Shown piece by piece: positions 58,572 through 64,000 of a stretch of 64,000 nt of DNA. Under the pieces are notes generated by a model. That model was not told the DNA's origin. It saw only the letters and a list, made by a program, of their open reading frames with translations, and did no database searches. Numbering within the stretch: position 1 is the first letter of the stretch; the number at the start of each line of letters is the position of its first letter. Position numbers and translations under genes: made by a program. Origin of the DNA: JACCYJ01 sp038198775 (GTDB taxonomy: Bacteria > Actinomycetota > Actinomycetes > Propionibacteriales > Nocardioidaceae); contig JBBPZV010000034.1 in assembly GCA_038198775.1 (NCBI GenBank), positions 1 through 64,000 on the forward strand, given 5' to 3'.

Positions 58572-59311
58572 AGCCCCGAGTCCGGGGTGCGCACCAGGAT
58601 GCGGTTGCACTCCGGACAGCGCAGTACCTCATCGCTGGGCGCAGCCGCGATCTCGGCCAGGTCGGCCGCGGTGAGCTCGAGCCGGCAACCTTCGCACCGG
58701 CGCCGCTTCAACGCCGCTGCCGCGCTGTCACCGGTGTGCGCACGTACGCGCTCGTAGCTCGCCAGCAGCGGGTCGGGGACGGTGTCCACCACACGCCCGC
58801 GCTCTTCGGCCGCGCTCCGCGCCTGCTCGTCGAGCTCGCGTACCGCATCGTCACGGGCCGAGCTGAGCTCGGCTACCTCGGCGTCGGTGTCGGCCAACTC
58901 CGCGGTGACCAGTTCCAAGTTCCGCTGTGAGCTCTCGAGGCGCTCCATGATGTCCAGCTCGGCGTCCTCGAGCGTGGAGATCCGGCGATCCAGCGCGCCG
59001 ACCTCGTGCTGCAGCTGTTCGAGGTCACGGGGAGAGGACACCTGACCGGCGGCGAGCCGCTGCTCGTTGCGTGACCGGCGCGACTTGACCTGCTCAACGT
59101 CGGCGTCGGCCTTTCTCTGCTCGCGCGCGAGATCTGCGACCTCGGTGCGCAGCTCGACCTGCTGGCGAGCGAGCTGCACTCGGCGAGCGGTCAAGCGGTC
59201 GAGCTCGGCGTGCTGCGGCAGTGTTCGCCTGCGGTGACCGAGCCGAGCCAGCTCCGCGTCAAGCCGCGCCACATCGAGCAGGTGGAGCTGGGCGGGCGCG
59301 TCGGCTTTCAG
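58568..59311 (-). CDS. zinc-ribbon, coiled-coil protein (C4-type, CT398-like)
   Basis: 247 residues: a long antiparallel coiled coil (about 15-190) followed by a zinc ribbon CEGCRLEL...CPECNRIL. The family usually begins MKADPxxQLxLLDL; that sequence (LKADAPAQLHLLDV) is present here but starts at CTG (59311), 5-6 nt after GAGGAG. If CTG is not used, the first GTG is at 59272, deleting a conserved stretch. Co-transcribed with the Nif3 and RNase H genes; an RNA-related role is suspected from family literature. Confidence 0.8.
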   Translation of the reverse strand: MKADAPAQLHLLDVARLDAELARLGHRRRTLPQHAELDRLTARRVQLARQQVELRTEVADLAREQRKADADVEQVKSRRSRNEQRLAAGQVSSPRDLEQLQHEVGALDRRISTLEDAELDIMERLESSQRNLELVTAELADTDAEVAELSSARDDAVRELDEQARSAAEERGRVVDTVPDPLLASYERVRAHTGDSAAAALKRRRCEGCRLELTAADLAEIAAAPSDEVLRCPECNRILVRTPDSGL

Positions 59312-59321
59312 CGTGGGCTCC

Positions 59322-60479
59322 TCAGGTCATCGGCAGGTGCAGCGACCACGGGTCGGTGACGAGCGAGCTGACCCGCGTCTCCACCGTAGTGTCCGCCAGA
59401 GCCAGCTGCGCTGCCAGCCGCTGGGCCGCCGGAGTCAGCCAGGTCCACTCGGCCGCCCAGTGCGGAACGTCCACCAGGGCCGGCGTACCCGCATCCGCGA
59501 CGGCATGCTCGCAGAACTCGCTGGCCGGGTGGTGGCGCAGGTCGGACGTGACATAGGCGTCCGCACCGCTGCTGCGGACGCGCTCCAGCAGGAAGTCACC
59601 GGCACCCCCGCACACCACGACCTCCCGTACTCTCCGGTCCGGGTCACCGGCAACGCGGACGGCGCTGGCGGTCGCCGGCAACCTCGCGGCCACGTCGATT
59701 GCGAAGTCCCGAAGCAACCGGACCGGGTCGAGACCGCCCACCCAGGCGTGGCCCCGCTCCCCCGCCACCGGGGCCATCGCGAACAGGTCGAAGGCCGGCT
59801 CCTCGTACGGGTGCGCCGCCCGCAAGGCGGTGACCACCTGCTGCCGAAGACGACGGGCCAGCACCATCTCGAGCCGGACCTCGGCGACCTCGGCGATCGC
59901 GCCGACGGAGCCGACCGCCGGCTCCGCCCCGGGCAGCGGTCGGAACGTCCCCGTACCCGCGCTGAGGAAGGCGCACCGCTCGTAGTCTCCGACGGCGCCG
60001 GCTCCAGCGGCGGCCAGCGCGTCCACGACCCGCTCGGCGTCAGCACCGGGCACGAAGGTCGCGATCTTGTCGAGCTCGACGACGGGCTCGGGGTCGAGGG
60101 GGCGGACGTCGGTAAGCCCCAGCGCCAAGGCCAGGGACTGCGAGACCCCGCCTAGCGGCGAGTCGGCGTTGGTGTGGCAGGTGTGCAAAGCGATCGCGTG
60201 CTCGATCAACGTGTGGACGACGCGGCCCTTCGGGGTGGTGGCGGCGACGTCGTTGACCGGGCGCAGCAGCAGCGGATGGTGCGTCACCAACAGGTCGGCC
60301 TGCCACTGCACCGCCTCGGCGACGACGGCATGCACCGGGTCGACGGCGAACATCACCTTCTGCACCGGCGCATCGGGGTGACCGCAGACGGTTCCGACGG
60401 CATCCCAGTCCGCCGCCCAATGTGGGTCGTACAGCCGGTCCAGGGCGGCGACGACGTCGGCGAGTCGCGGCGTACGCAT
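59322..60479 (-). CDS. Nif3-like dinuclear metal protein
   Basis: 385 residues. NGG1-interacting-factor-3 fold: metal ligands in LLVTHHPLLL (two His), AIALHTCHTNAD (His, Asp) and the C-terminal SEFCEHAVA/GHAWVGG. An inserted PII-like domain (about 145-265) is common in bacterial versions. Proposed cyclohydrolase-like; the exact reaction is unsettled. ATG start. Confidence 0.9.
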   Translation of the reverse strand: MRTPRLADVVAALDRLYDPHWAADWDAVGTVCGHPDAPVQKVMFAVDPVHAVVAEAVQWQADLLVTHHPLLLRPVNDVAATTPKGRVVHTLIEHAIALHTCHTNADSPLGGVSQSLALALGLTDVRPLDPEPVVELDKIATFVPGADAERVVDALAAAGAGAVGDYERCAFLSAGTGTFRPLPGAEPAVGSVGAIAEVAEVRLEMVLARRLRQQVVTALRAAHPYEEPAFDLFAMAPVAGERGHAWVGGLDPVRLLRDFAIDVAARLPATASAVRVAGDPDRRVREVVVCGGAGDFLLERVRSSGADAYVTSDLRHHPASEFCEHAVADAGTPALVDVPHWAAEWTWLTPAAQRLAAQLALADTTVETRVSSLVTDPWSLHLPMT

Positions 60480-60510
60480 CGGGGCAGGCTAGTGCGGCCC
60501 GGCTTACAAC

Positions 60511-60580
60511 GGCTGAGCGGCACTCCCAACAGGATGCACGCCACTGGAAGTGTTGCTATCCCAGGCGAACATGGGATAGC
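60511..60580 (-). repeat. 70-bp twin-hairpin repeat, copy B
   Basis: Same two stem-loops as copy A at 38518-38587 (58/70 identical), read on the minus strand, 9 nt after the alcohol dehydrogenase stop. The first stem here is perfect over 12 bp (60552-60563 with 60572-60583). It probably also terminates transcription. Confidence 0.78.
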
Positions 60581-60589
60581 AACGTCGCG

Positions 60590-61771
60590 TCAGGGCTGGA
60601 AGAGGACCTTGACCGCGCCGTCGCGCTTCTCCTGGAACATCCGGTACGCATCCGGCGCCTCGTCGAGTGGCACCCGATGCGTCGCGAAGTCGTCCACGCC
60701 GAGCGGGTCGTCGTCGCCGAGCAACGGCAAGATGTCGTCGACCCAGCGCCGGACGTTGGCCTGGCCCATCCGAAGCTGCAGCTGCTTGTCGAACATGGTC
60801 ATCATCGGCAGCGGATCGGTCATTCCGCCGTAGACACCGACGACCGACACCGTGCCGCCTCGACGCACCATGTCAATGGCGAGGAGCAGCGCCGCCAGCC
60901 GGTCGACGCCCACCTTCTGCATGAGCTTCGAGCTCAGTGCGCCGGGCAGCAGGCCGGTCACCCGCTGCGCCAACTCGGCGCCGGGCGCCCCGTGCGCCTC
61001 CATCCCCACCGCGTCGATCACCGAGTCCGGCCCGCGGCCGCCGGTCATGTCCCGGACCACCCCGACGACGCCGTCGCGCGCGTCGAGGTCGACGGCTTCG
61101 ACGCCTCGTGAGCGTGCGCGCTCGAGGCGCTCTGGGACCAGGTCGACGCCGATGACCTGCCCGACGCCGAGATGCTTCGCGACCCGGGCCGCCATGTCGC
61201 CGATCGGCCCCAGACCGAGAATCGCCAGGCTGCCGCCAACGGGCACGGCGGCGTACTTCACCGCCTGCCACGCCGTGGGGAGTACGTCGGAGAGGTAGAC
61301 GAAGCGGTCATCCGGGGGCCCGTGAGGCACCTTGACCGGCAAGGTGTCGCCGAACGGCACCCAGAGATACTCCGCCTGGCCGCCGGGAACCTGGCCGTAC
61401 AGCTTGGTGTAGCCGAACAGCGACGCACCGGTGCCGTACTCGTGCACCTGGGTCGTCTCGCACTGCGACTGCAGCCCGCGGCTGCACATGTAGCAGGTCC
61501 CGCAGGAAAGATTGAACCGCATCACAACCCGGTCCCCCGGACTCAGCTCGGTGACCTCGCTGCCGACCTCCTCGACGATGCCCATCGGCTCGTGCCCGAG
61601 GATGTCCCCGGGCTCGAGGAAGGGCCCGAGCACGTCGTAAAGGTGCAGGTCCGACCCGCACAGCCCGGTCGTCGTGATCTTGACGATCACGTCGCTCGGC
61701 TGCTTGATCGTGGGTTCGGGAACGGTGTCGACGCGGATGTCGCGCTTGCCGTGCCAGGCAACTGCTCGCAT
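60590..61771 (-). CDS. zinc-dependent alcohol dehydrogenase (formaldehyde-dehydrogenase-like)
   Basis: 393 residues. Catalytic zinc ligands Cys/His in TTGLCGSDLHLY and LGHEPMGIVEEVG, the structural zinc lobe with CGTCYMCSRGLQSQC, and the NAD fold in LAILGLGPIGDMAARVAK. The family includes glutathione-independent formaldehyde dehydrogenases. Substrate not determined. ATG start at MRAVAWHGK after GAGAGGAGC. Confidence 0.9.
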   Translation of the reverse strand: MRAVAWHGKRDIRVDTVPEPTIKQPSDVIVKITTTGLCGSDLHLYDVLGPFLEPGDILGHEPMGIVEEVGSEVTELSPGDRVVMRFNLSCGTCYMCSRGLQSQCETTQVHEYGTGASLFGYTKLYGQVPGGQAEYLWVPFGDTLPVKVPHGPPDDRFVYLSDVLPTAWQAVKYAAVPVGGSLAILGLGPIGDMAARVAKHLGVGQVIGVDLVPERLERARSRGVEAVDLDARDGVVGVVRDMTGGRGPDSVIDAVGMEAHGAPGAELAQRVTGLLPGALSSKLMQKVGVDRLAALLLAIDMVRRGGTVSVVGVYGGMTDPLPMMTMFDKQLQLRMGQANVRRWVDDILPLLGDDDPLGVDDFATHRVPLDEAPDAYRMFQEKRDGAVKVLFQP

Positions 61772-61922
61772 CTGGGGCTCCTCTCCCGGGTACGACCCGG
61801 CCGTCGGTACCCGGGAGTCCGGACGCGGAAACGCACGGCGGGCCACAGCGAGCAGAGCCCAGGCCCGGTCGCGGGTGGCCACCGCCGGTCGAAGAACGTC
61901 AGGATGCCGGTACGGTCCCGGC

Positions 61923-62141
61923 ATGAGGTTGAGCGTCGTGTGCGAAGGCGGGCCGGCCGCCTATTCGGGCCGGTTGTGGGATGACGTCGAGGCCGACGAC
62001 GCGGGGTACGTGCTGCTTCCACGCCCGGGAGAGGACGGGCCGCCGGCGTGGTACCGGGTGGACGCCGAGCACGAGCCGCTGATGACCGAGCACGGGTTCG
62101 CCCGGCGAGCGACCTATGTCGCGGACTACCTGCCGGCGTGA
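61923..62141 (+). CDS. 72-residue conserved hypothetical protein
   Basis: Reads MRLSVVCEGGPAAYSGRLWD, YVLLPRPGEDGPPAWYRVDA, MTEHGFARRATYVADYLPA. Beta-rich with a C-terminal Tyr/Asp cluster; no family recognised. ATG start, 151 nt divergent from the alcohol dehydrogenase. Confidence 0.6.
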   Translation: MRLSVVCEGGPAAYSGRLWDDVEADDAGYVLLPRPGEDGPPAWYRVDAEHEPLMTEHGFARRATYVADYLPA

Positions 62142-62153
62142 TCCATCGCCGCC

Positions 62154-63047
62154 CTACCGCGGCGCCGGCTGCGGGATCCGCCGCCCGTAGCGACGCGCGA
62201 GCGCCCGCCACCCCAGCGTGCCCGCGCCGAGCGCGACGAGACCGGTGACCAGCGCAGCGATGGGATCGATCTGCAGCAGGTTGAGCCCGGTGATGAACAG
62301 CAGGAAGACGATCCCGCGCCGCAGGACGGTCTGCGGTACCCGGTTGGCCACCTTGGACCCGAGCAGTATCCCCGGCGTCGCCCCGACTACCAACGGCAGC
62401 AGCACACTCCAGTCCACTCCGGTGACCAGCACATGACTCACCGCCGCGGCCAGCACGAGCGGCACCGCCTGCAACAGGTCGGTGCCGACCAGCCGTACCG
62501 CCTGCAGGCCCGGATAAAGCAGCAGTAGCGTGACCATGATCACCGAGCCGGAGCCGACCGAGGTCAGGCCGACCAGCAGGCCGCCGACCGCTCCGACCGC
62601 GACGGTCGGCAACGGCCGGATCCGTGGATCCTCGGAGTGTTGGGAGCCGCGCTGCTTGTCCCGCAGCGTGAGGAAGAGCCGCAGGACATAGGTCGCGGCG
62701 GCGATCAGCAGGGCGACACCGATCGCGTACTTGACGAAGGCCTGCTGTTGGTCGTTGGTCCCCACGGCCGCGACGACGAACGCCCCGGCGAACGCAAAGG
62801 GTACCGATCCCAGGCCGAGCCACATCGCGAGCCGCAGGTTGGGCGACCCCTGTCGCCAGTGAACTCCGGCGCCGACCGACTTGTACAGCGCGGCCGCCAC
62901 CAGGTCGTTGGCGATGGCGACCGTCGGGTCGACGCGCAAGAAGATGAGCGCCGGGGTCATCAGCGCTCCGCCCCCCATGCCGGTCATCCCGACGACCGTC
63001 CCGATCAGCAGGGCCGCCAACGCGATGAGGACCGTGGTTGTGTCCAT
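62154..63047 (-). CDS. TauE/SafE-family (TSUP) membrane permease
   Basis: 297 residues with eight or nine hydrophobic helices and the duplicated TSUP half: GMTGMGGGALMTPALIF in the first half and GLTSVGSGSVIMVTLLLL in the second, each followed by an AND/GTDL motif. These transport sulfite, sulfoacetate or similar anions. ATG start. A promoter of the TTGTCT/TAGTAG type seems present at 63080-63105 on the minus strand. Confidence 0.9.
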   Translation of the reverse strand: MDTTTVLIALAALLIGTVVGMTGMGGGALMTPALIFLRVDPTVAIANDLVAAALYKSVGAGVHWRQGSPNLRLAMWLGLGSVPFAFAGAFVVAAVGTNDQQQAFVKYAIGVALLIAAATYVLRLFLTLRDKQRGSQHSEDPRIRPLPTVAVGAVGGLLVGLTSVGSGSVIMVTLLLLYPGLQAVRLVGTDLLQAVPLVLAAAVSHVLVTGVDWSVLLPLVVGATPGILLGSKVANRVPQTVLRRGIVFLLFITGLNLLQIDPIAALVTGLVALGAGTLGWRALARRYGRRIPQPAPR

Positions 63048-63155
63048 GCCACCCTTGTTTCATCCGAGCCAAGCCTACTAAGTCGATCAGAAGGATAGAC
63101 AATAGTTCGAGGCTTGTCATCGGATCGGCCAGGTTCGGCGTGGCGCGGCCCTGGG

Positions 63156-63578
63156 CTAGGACTTGCGCGCCCGGCGCGTCAACTTGTCGTTGACCCTCTG
63201 GAGTGCCTTGACCAGCTCGTCCTTGGTCATCTTGGAGCGCCCGGAGACGTCGAGCCGGCGAGCCTGGTCCATCAGCTCCTGCTTCGAGGCGTTCGCGTCC
63301 ACGCCACCGGCGGTCTTCGCCTTGGTGCCCCGTCCCCCGGCCGCCTTGGCGTCCGACGGCCCCTTGCCCTTCTTGCGCTCCCAGCGGTCGCCGACCTTCT
63401 TGTAGGAGTGTTTGAGTGCCGAGTACGCGACCCGGTGTGCGCGCTCGCCCTCCCCGTACTCGTCGACCGCGGAGTCGTGCGCCTTGGCGAAGGTGCGCTG
63501 CGCCTTCTTCCCCGAACGCTGCAGCGTGCTGGGCAGCTCCCGCTTCTTCGGCTTGCCGCTCTTGGAGGTTTTCGGCAT
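63156..63578 (-). CDS. ChaB-family protein with Rho-N-like tail
   Basis: 140 residues. ChaB domain at about 12-65 (ELPSTLQRSGKKAQRTFAKA, YGEGERAHRVAYSALKHSY, KKVGDRW), a Lys/Gly linker, and a C-terminal SAP/Rho-N-like helix pair (SKQELMDQARRLDVSGRSKM, TKDELVKALQRVND). The very basic protein suggests nucleic acid binding. ATG start. Confidence 0.85.
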   Translation of the reverse strand: MPKTSKSGKPKKRELPSTLQRSGKKAQRTFAKAHDSAVDEYGEGERAHRVAYSALKHSYKKVGDRWERKKGKGPSDAKAAGGRGTKAKTAGGVDANASKQELMDQARRLDVSGRSKMTKDELVKALQRVNDKLTRRARKS

Positions 63579-63703
63579 CGAGACCACCCCTTGCCCGCCG
63601 TTTGTGTGAGGACCTGTCTTGGCCGAGCGATACCCGAGAGTCGGTCAAGGCAAACGGTCGGCTCGCTCGAGCGGTAGGCCCGCGGGGGACAGCTGAGTCG
63701 GTG

Positions 63704-63745
63704 TGGGCGCAACAGGGGTTGAACCTGTGACCGCCTGCTTGTAAG
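63704..63745 (-). tRNA. 3' half of a tRNA-Val(UAC)-like gene, no 5' half
   Basis: On the minus strand the bases give an anticodon loop CTTACAA with its 3' stem GCAGG, a 5-nt variable loop, a full T-arm (ACAGG-TTCAACC-CCTGT) and the acceptor end TGCGCCCA. The upstream 35 nt do not form the other stems. A tRNA 3' half alone is the usual mark left by integration of a mobile element. Confidence 0.6.
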
Positions 63746-64000
63746 TGCGATCGGGTGGGTCGGCATCTCCCCAGGTCAGAGGGCATCTTTGCAGGTCGAG
63801 GGCTGATTTGGTGCGAGGCGCAGTGAGGCCCGGACAGCCCTAGACCACGCCGTACATGTGGTCTCTACGTGGTCGCCTACGCCGACAAACGCGAGCCTCC
63901 GGTCCGGGGCACCGGCTGAGCCGGTCTGCTCAGGCGGATACCTATGGTCAGTTTGAATCCAAGTCAAGCGGTAGTTGGCTGTCGGGTGTCTCGCGGCGTT
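63746..64000. other. end of window without a recognised gene
   Basis: About 255 bp beyond the tRNA fragment. Only short frames, none convincing. The sequence is slightly AT-richer than the average of the window and might belong to an element that continues outside. Confidence 0.4.

Noticed and set aside
63776..63967. 63-codon minus-strand frame near the window end
   Set aside because: No ribosome site, no recognisable pattern and close to a broken tRNA; chance frame.

Overview
The window is high-GC bacterial DNA from an actinomycete. The evidence is a WhiB-family protein, an F420:NADPH oxidoreductase, GlnR-type boxes, DUF4191, DUF4383 and DUF1707 proteins, very frequent GTG starts with GTGA/ATGA gene overlaps, and the conserved order sucB - TIGR01777 epimerase - lipB - lipA - DUF4191 - RDD - glnA. 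The genus cannot be fixed from the sequence alone.

Layout. 1-8.2 kb: lipoylated E2 subunit, lipoate synthesis (lipB, lipA), a scramblase-like protein, an RDD protein and glutamine synthetase glnA behind a well-formed GlnR box. 8.14-16.82 kb: an 8.65-kb integrated element that uses the 3' end of glnA as its attachment site. A 23-bp direct repeat marks both ends. It carries a tyrosine integrase, an Xre repressor, a small HTH protein, a HARP/J-domain-like protein, a large primase/ATPase, several tiny proteins, an HNH nuclease, an HK97-type major capsid protein and a possible cargo gene, but no terminase large subunit, portal, protease or tail genes. The architecture is that of a phage satellite of the phiRv1/phiRv2 type. 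16.8-26.9 kb: a variable region with pseudogenes or decayed genes (ferritin-like, TPR), methyltransferase, DUF4037, MBL hydrolase, baeRF/Vms1-like, HAD, SDR, carotenoid-oxidoreductase-like, SRPBCC and DUF4383 proteins, closed by a strong bidirectional terminator.

26.99-36.09 kb: a tightly overlapping leftward operon of eight genes (NodU-type carbamoyltransferase, GT2-GmhB fusion, GT9, GT4, GmhA, HldE, SDR, GT9) that encodes most of an ADP-heptose route plus transferases, an unusual set for a Gram-positive. Divergent from it lie UDP-glucose dehydrogenase and another glycosyltransferase. 38.6-40.6 kb: Ku and a stand-alone LigD-type polymerase (NHEJ). 40.6-47.4 kb: cobalamin-type MerR regulator, WhiB-like protein, glnE, PadR regulator, DUF1707 protein and a second glutamine synthetase (glnA2) behind a second GlnR-like box. 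In many actinobacteria glnA, glnE and glnA2 are neighbours; here about 34 kb separates glnA from glnE.

47.5-64 kb: nadE, panB, a cobalamin-binding-like protein, F420:NADPH oxidoreductase, MFS exporter, map, TPR protein, methyltransferase, RNase P RNA (rnpB), RNB exoribonuclease, RNase H/phosphatase fusion with a lost phosphatase histidine, zinc-ribbon protein, Nif3-like protein, zinc alcohol dehydrogenase, TauE/SafE permease, a ChaB protein and, near the end, an isolated tRNA 3' half that looks like an attachment-site remnant.

Repeats of note: an 83%-identical 70-bp twin-hairpin element at 38.5 and 60.5 kb; 22-bp repeats in opposite orientation on either side of panB; a perfect 44-bp inverted repeat inside the satellite.
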